Shown: piece by piece, positions 36,640 to 46,171 of the stretch
How the letters are laid out: each line of letters begins with the position of its first letter
Position numbering within the stretch: the stretch's first letter is position 1
From: Rhodopirellula bahusiensis
GTDB taxonomy: Bacteria; Planctomycetota; Planctomycetia; Pirellulales; Pirellulaceae
Direction of reading: 5' to 3'
Assembly (NCBI RefSeq): GCF_002727185.1
Contig: NZ_NIZW01000002.1
Span: 620,001-684,000 of the forward strand
Length of the DNA: 64,000 nucleotides
Made by a program: the position numbers and the translations under genes
The notes under the pieces: generated by a model
What the model saw: only the letters and a program-made list of their open reading frames with translations
The model's database searches: none
What the model was told of the DNA's origin: nothing

Positions 36640-39210
36640 CTACACGTCCGAGCGTTCTTGATCAGTTGATGACGTCACCGTCGGCGGCACCGCAATCGGT
36701 CTCGCACTTCTAGCACCGCCTCCGCGTCCGGACACAACCACGGGACTCCGCCGTTGCCCTGCCTTGGCACCGTTGTCAGCAGTCTTGCGGTAATAGCGAT
36801 TCGTGTGGCGTCCATAACGATAGTAGCCGTATCCTTTGTAGCCGTCATTGTTCGCACCTTCATCGGATGCATTGATCACCACACCGAGTAATTTCGCACC
36901 GACATTGGCCAAGATCGAGGCAGCTTCTTTCGCGTTTGGCTTGCTCTTGCGACGAACCTTCAGTGCCATCACGACGCCATCAGTCATACTGGCGGTGATA
37001 CTCGGGTCGGTCACCACCAACAGCGGCGGCGTGTCCAAAATGATGTAGTCGTACTCTTCCCGAAGCACGTCCAACAACTCGCTCATTTCAGGCAAGGTCA
37101 ACGCCTCCGCCGGGTTCGCCGGGATCGGCCCCGAAGGCATCATTTTCAATGTGCTAAGGGGCGTGTCATGAGCCGCGTCCACATGTTCACATTTCCCGTT
37201 GAGAACATCGACCAAACCAAGTTGATCCGCCATGGCGAAGTTGTCGGTCACCTGCGGCCGGCGAAGGTCACAATCAATGATCAGCGTGCGTTTGCCCGAC
37301 TGAGCGATACTGCACGCCAAGTTGCCAGCGATGGTGGATTTCCCGTCACCAGGAAGCGGGCTGGTGACCTGCAGAACTTTTCCTCCCTCAACGCCAGCCA
37401 ACTCAAACAGAACCGAAGTCCGACAAGACCGAATGGACTCGGATGCCACGGAGGATGGAGCATGCACAACCGCCAAGTGAGGGTCAAGCAATTCAAATGG
37501 ATTCGAGGCTTCACCCTTCTTACGTTTAACGCGACCCTTGAAGAATGGAACGTGAGTCAAGATTGGCGCACCAACGGCCGCGATGATTTCCTCTGGGTCT
37601 CGGAACGTGTTGGCATTTTTTTCCAAAAGCACTGCGAGTCCGCAACCGAGTGCAAGGCCCAGAAATGTGCCTATCCCGAGCATTTTCACCAAGTTAGGGC
37701 CAGTGCGATAGGCGCGGCTTGGAGCTCGTAGCTCGGATACCTGGATCCCACCTTCTTCCTCCGTTAGCTCAACACGTGCCATTTGCTCGTCGAGTTGATT
37801 GATTAACTCGCGATTGCGGTCAATCTGCCGAAGCATCGATGCGTTTTCCTGTTCGTCTTGGGCCAGCTTCATTGCTTCGATCCGTTCGTCCGCGATTTGC
37901 GAATCAATTTCGGAGATCTGCTGTTTCAGCAGCTGCACTTCCGCTCGCGAGGCGGTCAAAATCACATTGACGGCTTCTTCGGCACGTTTGCGAGGGTCGA
38001 CACCTTCGACTTTGTTTTGTTCCATCAATTCGACGATGCGTTCGGATTGCTCTTTGACCAAGCGTTTGAGCTCCCGCTTCATCATCGAAAGTTCAGCGTC
38101 AAGCGCCTTGACCGTCGGGTGTTGCTCACCAAATTCCGCCGCGAACTTGTTTCGCTCGATCATCAGCGGGACCAATTGTTGATCCAACTCAATTTGGGCA
38201 AGTTCAGCGTCGCCATCACGCATGTTTTGGCTAATCTGATTTGACTCAGGCATCTCGAAGGTCTTACCCATCAGTTGCCCGATAATGGAAAGTCGTACAA
38301 GCGGATCTTCAGCCTCTTTCGCGATGCTCTCAACTGCCGACAGTTCGACTGATTGGCTGCGGAGCGTCTCAAAAAGTTCGCTTCGACGTCCGGTCAAATA
38401 AAGTTGACGTTCGCGGTGAGGGTTGATTGCCTCCCCGTTCTCGTTCCATACTAACGAAGCTTTCGTTCGGAACGCACGGTAGTCCTTCTCCAGTTCGCTA
38501 AGTTTTGGCTGCAAGTTGTCAGTTGCGTCCCGAATCAGACGCAGTAATTCTCCCCGTGAGCTTTTGTGCTTTTCCGCGAACAGCTGCTGCAGTGCGGCAC
38601 TGTACGCTTTGACGGAGGCTTCACAAAGCTCCGGATCGGAATGTTCAAAAGTCAATGACGCCACGAGTGATGAGGCGGAACGAGCGTCCTGGATATCGGT
38701 TTCGAATTTCAAGGCCTTGTTCGCCAGGCCTAGCAATGCAGAGGGATGACCACCCAGCGATTCGCGAAAAACTTCCATGCTCTCATTCTCAAACGCATTG
38801 CGAGTGACCTTGTCACTCAGCAGCTGCGATCGCAGAATATCGATCGACGGGACACCGCCGATCAAATCGCCCGTCATCGTATCGATGACCGCTGGACGAT
38901 CCGATTCAAACATCAGCAACGTTCCGGATTGAAACGTCTCCGGTGTTTTGACAAACACCAGGAAGCCAATAACCGCACCGAGAATCGTGGGGACCAATGC
39001 GGCCCAGCGATAACGCCAGATCGCGCCCATTAGATCCGCCGATTCGGCCGTTTGGGCAGAGCCACTGCTGCCCCAGCCTTCGTTCATCGCAGGGTACGAT
39101 CCCATCGCCGCCTGTCCCATCGTTCCCGCGTTTTGCGAGGGATACGACACAAAGGAATTCGGGCCGCGTTTTCCGGCGGTCGAGTCAGTTGAATTCGAGT
39201 TCGGGGTCAT
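36640..39210 (-). CDS. Wzc/GumC-like polysaccharide co-polymerase with tyrosine autokinase (BY-kinase) domain
   Basis: ATG 39210 (MTPNSNST) gives 856 residues; ATG 39255 is an alternative. A Ser/Gly-rich start precedes the first membrane helix (AALVPTILGAVIGFLVFVK). A Wzz chain-length domain follows, then a long coiled coil (about 220-480) with heptad-like Glu/Leu/Lys repeats, and a second helix (LVKMLGIGTFLGLALGCGLAVLL). The cytoplasmic kinase has Walker A in PLPGDGKSTIAGN (about 620), Walker A' in LIIDCDLRRP and Walker B in YDYIILDTPP. A C-terminal Tyr cluster (GYKGYGYYRYG and NRYYRK) is the usual autophosphorylation site. BY-kinases control polymer length and export through phosphorylation cycles. 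It lies between the glycosyltransferase block and the exosortase, the expected place in an EPS locus. Confidence 0.9.
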   Translation of the reverse strand: MTPNSNSTDSTAGKRGPNSFVSYPSQNAGTMGQAAMGSYPAMNEGWGSSGSAQTAESADLMGAIWRYRWAALVPTILGAVIGFLVFVKTPETFQSGTLLMFESDRPAVIDTMTGDLIGGVPSIDILRSQLLSDKVTRNAFENESMEVFRESLGGHPSALLGLANKALKFETDIQDARSASSLVASLTFEHSDPELCEASVKAYSAALQQLFAEKHKSSRGELLRLIRDATDNLQPKLSELEKDYRAFRTKASLVWNENGEAINPHRERQLYLTGRRSELFETLRSQSVELSAVESIAKEAEDPLVRLSIIGQLMGKTFEMPESNQISQNMRDGDAELAQIELDQQLVPLMIERNKFAAEFGEQHPTVKALDAELSMMKRELKRLVKEQSERIVELMEQNKVEGVDPRKRAEEAVNVILTASRAEVQLLKQQISEIDSQIADERIEAMKLAQDEQENASMLRQIDRNRELINQLDEQMARVELTEEEGGIQVSELRAPSRAYRTGPNLVKMLGIGTFLGLALGCGLAVLLEKNANTFRDPEEIIAAVGAPILTHVPFFKGRVKRKKGEASNPFELLDPHLAVVHAPSSVASESIRSCRTSVLFELAGVEGGKVLQVTSPLPGDGKSTIAGNLACSIAQSGKRTLIIDCDLRRPQVTDNFAMADQLGLVDVLNGKCEHVDAAHDTPLSTLKMMPSGPIPANPAEALTLPEMSELLDVLREEYDYIILDTPPLLVVTDPSITASMTDGVVMALKVRRKSKPNAKEAASILANVGAKLLGVVINASDEGANNDGYKGYGYYRYGRHTNRYYRKTADNGAKAGQRRSPVVVSGRGGGARSARPIAVPPTVTSSTDQERSDV

Positions 39211-39588
39211 CCGAAGTCCGTGATGAAAAGCAGAGGAGTGGGGATGGAACGGCAAAGCGGAGGGAATCTGCTATCGAAGCAGTCAAGTGTACGGAGCCAC
39301 CCGCCGTAGGGCTAGGAATTCTGATTCGGGAAAGCCAATTCCGAAGATACGGGAACGGCCATCCGGAACGTTCGGATTGCCCCACAAAATCGTCAAAATC
39401 GACCAGAGTGGAACAGTTGTCCCCAACCGTTCCACAAAGCCGTTCGAAACTCAGGCCCAGGCGAGCCAATCGATTGCACCCCGAAAAGTGGCATAGGCTT
39501 GTCAGCCTTCTTGTACCCCACATCTTTTCGGAGACGCTTACGTTGGGAATATAAGCGGTTTGAAGCCAAATATCCCTGTCAAGGAATT

Positions 39589-39667
39589 ATTAGTGTTCGA
39601 TTAGCGGCGATTAGTGTTCTCTTGGCCACTCTGGTGGAACACTAATCCAGTCTAATCGGACACTAAT
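39589..39667. promoter_or_regulatory. Nested inverted repeat upstream of the autokinase gene
   Basis: Outer arms ATTAGTGTTCGATTAG (39589-39604) and CTAATCGGACACTAAT (39652-39667) pair at 15 of 16 positions. Inner arms GATTAGTGTTC (39609-39619) and GAACACTAATC (39637-39647) pair perfectly. The four half-sites share TTAGTGT. It lies about 380 bases before the autokinase start and about 290 bases after the GT2 stop. It may be an operator for a dimeric regulator, a transcript-end structure, or a small repeat element; the sequence does not decide. Confidence 0.6.
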
Positions 39668-39747
39668 CTTGGGTGTTTCGAGATGTGGGGTATGAAAAGG
39701 TCTCTCAGCCTGTGGAAATAAATCACAGGCTGGGAAGCCTATGCCAC

Positions 39748-39894
39748 AAAGTCCCCTCTCCTGCCGGGAGAGGGCTAGGGTGAGGGCTGAGCGAGACACT
39801 GCTCACCGTCTCAAAACTGAGGAAGCTTCCGAATCGGCTTCGTGAACCGCAATCCAACCGGTGGTTTCAGACCATTGATCAACCAAGCCTGCCG
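39748..39894 (-). pseudogene. Duplicated 3' end of the GT2 gene plus REP-like element, degenerate copy
   Basis: These 147 bases repeat 39902-40049 with scattered differences. They include a REP-like element (CCCCTCTCCTGCCGGGAGAG, then GGGCTAGGGTGAGGG) and the last roughly 90 bases of the GT2 coding sequence. A one-base change in length places an early stop in the copied reading frame (PQF then stop, where the gene has PQFLRR). It is a non-functional tail remnant left by tandem duplication. Confidence 0.82.
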
Positions 39895-39901
39895 CCACTA
39901 G

Positions 39902-40049
39902 AAAGTCCCCTCTCCTGTTGGGAGAGGGCTAGGGTGAGGGCCGAGCAAGATACTGCTCACCGTCTCAGAAACTGGGGCAGCTTCCGAAGTGGCTTCGTGA
40001 ACCGCAATCCAACCGGCGGTTTTAGACCATTGATCAACCAAGCCTGCCG
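39902..40049. repeat. Second copy of the tandem duplication, overlapping the GT2 3' end
   Basis: This copy starts with the REP-like element (CCCCTCTCCTGTTGGGAGAG, then GGGCTAGGGTGAGGG) at 39907-39942 and runs into the true 3' end of the GT2 gene. It lies 154 bases from its partner at 39748. Differences are point changes and one small indel, so the duplication is not recent but still clear. Confidence 0.82.
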
Positions 40050-40706
40050 ATCATCCCGATTCGCATTCAGGCGATTTGCCAAGCTAGCATTGCTAGCTCC
40101 ACCAACTCGCATCTTCACGGTCACACGAGGCAGATACGCCATTTTCGCCTTATGGCGAACCATCATCCGGACCAGCAGCTCATAATCCGCGGCCGTTCGA
40201 ATGTCTTCATTGAACAGACCAAACCGCTCGTAGAATTCACGACGAAAGTACACGGTCGGATGCGGCGGCATCCAACCCCATCGAAATTTCCGGACGTCGT
40301 AGGCACCTGAAACCCAATGGCGGTGCACACGATCTCGATCATTTGCGTCGACATAGTCCAGATCCGCGTAGACACCGTCGACGTTGGGATTGGCCATGAG
40401 TTCAGCGACATCGGCCAAGACATTCGCGTCTGCCAGCCAGTCATCCGCGTGCAGAAACCCGATGACGTCTCCGGTGGCTGCGCGAAGTCCCTTGTTCAAC
40501 GCGTCATAAATCCCGCGATCGGGTTCCCGTATCGAAACCGAAATCTGATCCCCGTAACCCGCCACAACCGTCGCTGTCCCGTCCGTCGATTCCCCGTCCA
40601 CCACCACGACCTGAACATTCGCGTCCGCCTGGGCGAGGGCAGACTCGATCGCGTCCGCAACAAACTGTGCCCGGTTATAAACGGCAGTGATAAGGGAAAT
40701 TTTCAT
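39957..40706 (-). CDS. Family 2 glycosyltransferase
   Basis: A 249-residue cytoplasmic GT-A enzyme. The N-terminus ISLITAVYNRAQFVADAIES and the VVVVDGESTDGT strand bind the nucleotide. GVIGFLHADDW-type residues (DVIGFLHADDWLA) supply the DxD metal site at about 95. FNEDIRTAADYELLVRM near 180 carries the acceptor-side ED/DYE motif. It resembles the WcaA-like transferases of extracellular polysaccharide loci. It is the last glycosyltransferase before the autokinase, 37 bases after the stop of the epimerase gene, so probably in the same operon. Its 3' end is duplicated just downstream. The sugar donor is unknown. Confidence 0.87.
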   Translation of the reverse strand: MKISLITAVYNRAQFVADAIESALAQADANVQVVVVDGESTDGTATVVAGYGDQISVSIREPDRGIYDALNKGLRAATGDVIGFLHADDWLADANVLADVAELMANPNVDGVYADLDYVDANDRDRVHRHWVSGAYDVRKFRWGWMPPHPTVYFRREFYERFGLFNEDIRTAADYELLVRMMVRHKAKMAYLPRVTVKMRVGGASNASLANRLNANRDDRQAWLINGLKPPVGLRFTKPLRKLPQFLRR

Positions 40707-40743
40707 GCCTGACTCGGATCATAATTGACGGAGAGTTGCAGAC

Positions 40744-41673
40744 TCATTTCGGGCACGATTTCAAGGTTGCTTCAATTCCCTGCCTAAGTCCGATGAATTC
40801 AAACCCCGGAATCAGCTTGAGCAATCGACGGGAATCCAGTGAAATCGATCGTATGTCAACCGGTCGGCTAGGTCGATACTCTATATGAATTTCGTGATCG
40901 ACAACCGATTGTAGTGTTCGTAGCAACTCATTCAGGGAAGTCGCACGCCCGGTACCAAGATTAAATACTTCACTCGCTTCAGGTCGATGAAGCGAAGTAG
41001 CCATGAGCTGGCATACATCATTGACAAAAATGTAATCACGCTCGTCCGTCCCATCTCCAAAAATCTGTATCGGTTGGTTCGTCTGAATCGCTTGGATCCA
41101 ATGAGGCAGAACACCCTGACCCGGGCGTGCACGCTGCCCAATACCGAACGGGTTCCCCAGTCGAAAAATATCAACGGAAAACTGCCCCATGCGAACTGCG
41201 TGCTTCAACATTTGTTCAGACGCTAGTTTTATAATTGCGTAGGGTGAACGAGGGTCTGTCGGAGACTCCTCCGTTCGTGCCGATGGACTGTCTGCGTAGA
41301 CTGTTCCGCCAGAGGAAGGAAACACGATTTTTTTTACCTTTGCTTGTGTCGCCACTTCCATTAGTGTTAGAAGCGGCAGGAAGGCGTCATTGCATTCGGC
41401 GAGAGGGTCGCTGTAGTGTCGAGTCGGATGCGTGGTGGATGCAAAGTGGTAGACAAAATCGACTCCAGTGACAGCCTCCGTCAGCGCCATTGGGTCTCGC
41501 AAGTCGCCGACTTTCAATACAACGTTCGAGAAGTCGTTCCACTCGTCTGTCTGCTGTCTGCTGCACGCATGCACCTGATGCCCCTCGTTGGCCAGGTACT
41601 GCGTCATCGCGCTGCCAAGAAAACCAGACGCTCCCAACACCGCAATCCGTTGCCTGCAATCTTGCAATGTCAA
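40744..41673 (-). CDS. NAD-dependent epimerase/dehydratase (GalE/SDR-e type)
   Basis: The 309-residue extended SDR has the NAD motif GASGFLGSA at about 14-22, a DFVYHFAS strand near 70 and the catalytic Tyr-xxx-Lys as YAIIKLASE at about 145, with Ser upstream in FPSSGGTVY. Substrate choice (UDP- or dTDP-sugar; epimerase or 4-reductase) cannot be read from this. The start overlaps the rfbA stop by 4 bases (ATGA), so it probably uses a product of the RfbA pathway, for example as a reductase or epimerase of a dTDP-sugar. This is inference from coupling. Confidence 0.85.
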   Translation of the reverse strand: MTLQDCRQRIAVLGASGFLGSAMTQYLANEGHQVHACSRQQTDEWNDFSNVVLKVGDLRDPMALTEAVTGVDFVYHFASTTHPTRHYSDPLAECNDAFLPLLTLMEVATQAKVKKIVFPSSGGTVYADSPSARTEESPTDPRSPYAIIKLASEQMLKHAVRMGQFSVDIFRLGNPFGIGQRARPGQGVLPHWIQAIQTNQPIQIFGDGTDERDYIFVNDVCQLMATSLHRPEASEVFNLGTGRATSLNELLRTLQSVVDHEIHIEYRPSRPVDIRSISLDSRRLLKLIPGFEFIGLRQGIEATLKSCPK

Positions 41674-42551
41674 GAGTGACGCACCGGTTGATGCACCAAT
41701 CGTTGCAAGTACTCGCCGTACTCGCTGTTTTTAAGTTTAGTCGCTTGCTCAATCAGAGTCTCAATCGAGATCCATCCTTGTCGGTACGCAATTTCTTCCG
41801 GACAGGAAACCTTCAAACCGGTGCGTTTTTCCAACGCGCCAACGAAACTGCTCGCGTCGTGAAGATTCTCATAAGTCCCCGTATCAAGCCACGCAGTGCC
41901 GCGTCCAAAGACTTCTACACTTAGGGTTCCCTCATGCAAGTAAAGGCGGTTCAGGTCGGTGATTTCGACTTCCCCACGCGATGAAGGAGTCAGGGTTTTT
42001 GCGAACTCACACACCCTCGAATCATAAAAGTACAAACCTGGCACCGCAAAATTGGATCTTGGTTCTTCAGGCTTTTCCTCTAGGGAGATCGCCTTGCCGT
42101 CCTTGTTAAATGACACCACTCCATATGATCGCGGATCGCGAACCTCGTAAGCGAATACACGAGCACCTTGTTCAATCTGTGCGGATCGCTGTAGAAGCTT
42201 GATTAAACCCTGGCCGTAGAAAAGGTTGTCGCCCAACGTCAGGCAGCAGGTGGATCCATCGATGAATTCCTCTCCCAACGTGAAGGCCTGAGCCAATCCG
42301 CCGGGGTTGGGTTGAACTTTGTAGTGAATATCCAATCCCCACTGGCTACCATCACCCAACAACAACTGAAATAGAGGCGTATGTTGCGGTGTCGAGATTA
42401 TGAGGATCTCTCGAATTCCAGCCAGCATTAAAGTCGACAGCGGATAGTAAATCATTGGTTTGTCGTAAACTGGCAGCAGCTGTTTGCTGATTGCCATCGT
42501 GAGCGGCGCTAATCGACTACCGCTTCCCCCTGCAAGTATTATCCCCTTCAA
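41670..42551 (-). CDS. rfbA: Glucose-1-phosphate thymidylyltransferase
   Basis: The 293-residue length is typical of RmlA/RfbA, which makes dTDP-glucose from dTTP and glucose-1-phosphate. Strong motifs are [18 protein letters not shown] (nucleotide binding), [20 protein letters not shown] (the KPM sugar-phosphate segment), [20 protein letters not shown], and [12 protein letters not shown] near 195. The enzyme begins dTDP-deoxysugar synthesis. The next step, RfbB (4,6-dehydratase), is not in the window, and RfbD is not recognised. An RfbC-like epimerase lies 16 kb away in the same locus. The following gene is coupled through ATGA. Confidence 0.93.
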   Translation of the reverse strand: MKGIILAGGSGSRLAPLTMAISKQLLPVYDKPMIYYPLSTLMLAGIREILIISTPQHTPLFQLLLGDGSQWGLDIHYKVQPNPGGLAQAFTLGEEFIDGSTCCLTLGDNLFYGQGLIKLLQRSAQIEQGARVFAYEVRDPRSYGVVSFNKDGKAISLEEKPEEPRSNFAVPGLYFYDSRVCEFAKTLTPSSRGEVEITDLNRLYLHEGTLSVEVFGRGTAWLDTGTYENLHDASSFVGALEKRTGLKVSCPEEIAYRQGWISIETLIEQATKLKNSEYGEYLQRLVHQPVRHS

Positions 42552-42737
42552 TTTACTTCTCCGCTAGGTTACCAATGGAATTGACGACGCACGCTGCAGG
42601 CGCCGGTGGTCAGAGGTTAGTTGCGACATCAACGATCGCTATGTAGTAAAGAAGGAAAGGTTCTAGGAATTGCTACAGGCACGGGAAAATTGTTATGGTT
42701 GTAGCGAGCAAGATGGTCCCGGTAGTTTTGTCTGAGC

Positions 42738-43268
42738 CTAGCTACGAGTTGTCGCTGGATTGCCGATGACGGTTGTCTCAGCGGCGACGTCGTTTAAAAC
42801 GACGCTGCCAGCAACGCACATGCTGTTGGGCCCAATCGAAACGCCCGGCGCGACAAAGACACGAGCTGCAATCCAGGAACCTTTGCGAACCGTGATTGGT
42901 CGGGTAATAAGGTCGAATTTGGGCGACGAAAATCGATGCGAACCAGTGCACAAGAACGCACCCTGTGAAATGCAGCAATCTGACTCGATGACGATTTCTT
43001 CGAGATTTAGTATGAACGCTTTTTCGCCGATCCAAACATGGTCGCCGATTGTCAGACGCCAGGGGAAAGTGATCGATACTTCGCTCCGGATGACCACCCC
43101 CACACCAATTCGTGCACCGAAACAGCGGAGCACAAAGCATCGCACCCGCGATGGCAATGGGTATGGCATCGAAAAGAAGAAGAATCTCGCGACAATCCAA
43201 GCGACTTCCGTGAGGCGACTCGCACCACGGTCCAAGCAACTTCGATAATTTTTAAGTTCGATTTGCAC
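42738..43268 (-). CDS. WcaF-like colanic-acid-type O-acetyltransferase (left-handed beta-helix)
   Basis: A 176-residue hexapeptide-repeat transferase. The N-terminal segment is a short amphipathic region. Hexapeptide turns begin at GARIGVGVVIRSEVSI and run through IGDHVWIG, ESDCCISQGAFLC and APGVSIGPNSMCVAGSVV. The active-site His lies in CTGSHRFSS. This layout is the WcaF family, which acetylates sugars during polysaccharide building, using acetyl-CoA. It lies between a GT4 gene and rfbA, with gaps of about 130 and 190 bases. The sugar target is unknown. Confidence 0.88.
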   Translation of the reverse strand: MQIELKNYRSCLDRGASRLTEVAWIVARFFFFSMPYPLPSRVRCFVLRCFGARIGVGVVIRSEVSITFPWRLTIGDHVWIGEKAFILNLEEIVIESDCCISQGAFLCTGSHRFSSPKFDLITRPITVRKGSWIAARVFVAPGVSIGPNSMCVAGSVVLNDVAAETTVIGNPATTRS

Positions 43269-43396
43269 AAGAACATTGGTCGTGTGGGTGTCGTATCAAA
43301 ATGCCGGAGGGAGAATTTCGAAAGTATAGACCAAGAAAGGAACGCTCGGAACAGTCGTCGACTTCATTGAGGATAGTCTTGTACGTTTTCGCTCAA

Positions 43397-44590
43397 TCAC
43401 TTTGTTACGAACTGTGGCTCGTTCCCACCACCGATCATCCAAGCGTACAGCTCATGCATTTGACGGGCGACCGATGACCATACAAAATTGGATTTTACAA
43501 GTTCGTAGCCGCACTCTCCCATGTCCGAAAGTTCATCGCTTGAACGGTCGAAGGCGGAGAGCAGACCCTTACGGATGCTTTGGATGCTCGGCCTGACCTC
43601 GATTGCAGCCCCCATTTCGAAGCCTATGTTTAGATTGCATTCGGCCGTCATCATTACCGGCGCTCGGTGTGCCCAAGCTTCGAGCACCGCCATCGGCAAT
43701 CCCTCGGAGAAACTTGGCAGCACAAATAGACTAGCCTCTGTTAGCAGCTGATACTTTTCATCAGCGTAAGTTGGTCCTAGGAAGGTGACATCGCTTTGCT
43801 TGTCATCTTTGGAGTCGGCGCATCGAAGACCATAATCGATGCACAACTGACGCAGTTCCGGCAAATGCCCACCATCGTCTTTTCCGGCAATGACGAGCTG
43901 CCACTCTCGAGACGATTTCTCTTGTTGAATTTGGCCCCATGCATGAACCAGATTGGCGAGGCCTTTCTTGCGGTGGATGCGTCCGAGATAGACAATTCTT
44001 TTTGGAGCTGATGTCATTGAGCGGGACGTTGCACGCGGAACGCAGACTTTGTTGGGCAGATAGACGCCATTCGGAATGACTGCGATTGGGCCGCGGAATC
44101 CATACCGTTGATAATCCTCCACATCTTTGGTCGTGTTTGCTTGGACGCACGAAGACCGCGAAAGCATTCGCTTTTCAATCAACCAACCGATCAGCATTTT
44201 CTTCCATTTCGAATTCCGAAGTGCCCACGGATCAAGCATGCCATTGGGGGAAACTAAAAGTGGCTTCTTCGAAATAACACTCCAATGAGAGGCCACCAAG
44301 GAGGTGTGGCTCCACAACGAGTGCAGATGACACAAGTCCTGGGAACCATTTATAAATGCTCGGCGAAGACCCGGCGAATAGCGAAATGAATCGTTGCCGA
44401 AGCAGGGGAAAATTTGGGGTTCAACGGGCGCCCAACACGCAAGATCACAAATCGATTGGGCGTCGGATGGGCTGAAGACACTTATCTCGCAGCCACGACT
44501 CGTAAGTTCTTTCGCAAGCGCGCATTCGACTTCGAAAATACCTCCGGCATCCCGTGACATTGATCTTGTGAGAAATGAAATTTTGAACAA
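43397..44590 (-). CDS. Family 4 glycosyltransferase
   Basis: A 397-residue GT-B enzyme of the retaining GT4 family. The N-terminal acceptor domain has SMSRDAGGIFEVECALAKEL and the HLHSLWSH segment. The donor domain opens with KRIVYLGRIHRKKGLANL at about 195, and the EX7E donor motif is at SEGLPMAVLEAW near 315. No membrane segment. The gene ends about 130 bases before the WcaF-like gene and starts 10 bases after the Wzy-like gene stop. The sugar specificity is unknown. Confidence 0.88.
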   Translation of the reverse strand: MFKISFLTRSMSRDAGGIFEVECALAKELTSRGCEISVFSPSDAQSICDLACWAPVEPQIFPCFGNDSFRYSPGLRRAFINGSQDLCHLHSLWSHTSLVASHWSVISKKPLLVSPNGMLDPWALRNSKWKKMLIGWLIEKRMLSRSSCVQANTTKDVEDYQRYGFRGPIAVIPNGVYLPNKVCVPRATSRSMTSAPKRIVYLGRIHRKKGLANLVHAWGQIQQEKSSREWQLVIAGKDDGGHLPELRQLCIDYGLRCADSKDDKQSDVTFLGPTYADEKYQLLTEASLFVLPSFSEGLPMAVLEAWAHRAPVMMTAECNLNIGFEMGAAIEVRPSIQSIRKGLLSAFDRSSDELSDMGECGYELVKSNFVWSSVARQMHELYAWMIGGGNEPQFVTK

Positions 44591-44600
44591 ACTGAGTCAC

Positions 44601-45977
44601 TCAGCAAATTATACGGTCTTGCGTTCTGGCTTGCCGGCGTTCCCAATAAGCAATCACGATCCAGCCGAAAATGAACGGGTACAAAGACAGCAAAGTGATG
44701 TCACGCCCCATGTTGAAGGTCAATGCCAAGCCGAGGGCATACAACAGCAAGCGAGCCGGTTGGGTCCCCAAACGGTCTTGCCTTGCCAAAATGCCACACC
44801 AAACGGACATCAAAAACGCCGCTGCAATCGGCCCCAGCCAGGGTCCAAAGTTGACTACGCCTTGTCCGATCATGCCCGTGGAAATCGTCGCGTGCACGCC
44901 GGCACTGCGTGCGTTTCCGCCGCCCTGTCCGCGAGCGATGGCGTAGTCGATCCCGATCATCGGCTTGTCCGGCCAAATGACCCGAGGTACTGGATTGACC
45001 GCTTCAGCGAAATAACGCATGCCCCAGTTCGGTTCGTAGCTGCCGTTCTCGAGGAACTTATTGATCCAGCCGAGTTCTTCACCCATGTTCAACCCCAAGT
45101 GCTTTGAACCGGCTGCCTCCCGAATACTCGCACCACCCGCAAACGCATTCGCGATGCTTCTGCTGGTTCGATTCTCAAGCACGAAGTTGAACCAAAGACT
45201 AGTTAGAATCACTCCGCCAAGAATGTATCCAGCTTTGACCGCTAGTTTTCCTCGGACACGCCCGAACACCCACGCGCTGAAACCCGGCACAAACGTCGCC
45301 AGCATCGTGTTCCTTGTTCGATCGAAAACATAATAGGGAAAAGCAAGCAGACAAACGACTAGAGCGATTCGACGTGTTTGCCGATTGTGCGCGAGAGCGA
45401 AGATCACGCCGAACCCAGCCGTCAAAAAAATCTGGAAGTAGGATGCCAGTGAGAGGATCGCATCAATCCCGCCACCGATTCGGTTTCTAGCCCAGGGATC
45501 GACTTTGTGACCCAGGTAAGGTGCGAAGAGACCGACGACATCGCCCTCGACCCGGAACAGCGCCACCAGCATCAACGCAATCCAAACATACAACATCGAC
45601 CGGCAGAATTTGTCCAATTTGGCCTGAATGTGGGCCTGATCCAACGGTCGTTTCTCCAGGATCGCCACCGCTTGGCTGGGGCGTAGCTCACCCGCAAACG
45701 ACTCGGCGACCGAAGGTGTGAGCACCATGAAAGCCAGCACAAAAAGCCCGATCTGCCACCATGCTTTTTCCAATGCATGGTCACCAATCGTGGAACGATA
45801 GCCGGCGTAATCGTTGTAGATCGCATCACCGACATACCAAACCGACACTGTCACAACGACAGCCAAAGCTGGGATTCCCCAACTCGTGCGCCGCTTGTTC
45901 CACGCATTCACCCCCGCGACGACTAACAAAAAGCAAGCGATCGGAAAGGAGAGCGGAAAGAGGGAAAAGTCAGGCAT
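44601..45977 (-). CDS. Polytopic membrane protein, probable O-antigen/EPS polymerase (Wzy-like)
   Basis: The 458-residue protein has about ten to twelve hydrophobic segments spaced over the chain and a large extracytoplasmic loop near 290-370 (LGWINKFLENGSYEPNWGM to GNARSAGVHATIS). This is the layout of O-antigen ligase/polymerase-type proteins, which diverge so far in sequence that topology and context are the main evidence. The locus has glycosyltransferases, a Wzc-like co-polymerase and no other polymerase, which supports the call. A Wzx flippase is another possibility, but the single big loop argues against it. Confidence 0.68.
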   Translation of the reverse strand: MPDFSLFPLSFPIACFLLVVAGVNAWNKRRTSWGIPALAVVVTVSVWYVGDAIYNDYAGYRSTIGDHALEKAWWQIGLFVLAFMVLTPSVAESFAGELRPSQAVAILEKRPLDQAHIQAKLDKFCRSMLYVWIALMLVALFRVEGDVVGLFAPYLGHKVDPWARNRIGGGIDAILSLASYFQIFLTAGFGVIFALAHNRQTRRIALVVCLLAFPYYVFDRTRNTMLATFVPGFSAWVFGRVRGKLAVKAGYILGGVILTSLWFNFVLENRTSRSIANAFAGGASIREAAGSKHLGLNMGEELGWINKFLENGSYEPNWGMRYFAEAVNPVPRVIWPDKPMIGIDYAIARGQGGGNARSAGVHATISTGMIGQGVVNFGPWLGPIAAAFLMSVWCGILARQDRLGTQPARLLLYALGLALTFNMGRDITLLSLYPFIFGWIVIAYWERRQARTQDRIIC

Positions 45978-46171
45978 TTACAAAGAGTGCATCGCGGGTA
46001 GCAATGGTCAAATCATTTTCGATGAGTTGGTGTGCAATTGGTCGTAGTTCAGGGCTACCGAAATGACAATCGTGGATTTTTAGAGTGTCGGTGCGACGGC
46101 ATTTCGCCGAACGGACCCGTGTTTCTGGCTTTCGAATAGGTCGCCGGGGGACAATTACCCGACTCGACGAT

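Noticed and set aside
44601-45977. Wzx flippase as an alternative for the membrane protein
   Set aside because: One large extracytoplasmic loop and the lack of evenly paired helices fit a polymerase better; kept as a minor alternative only.
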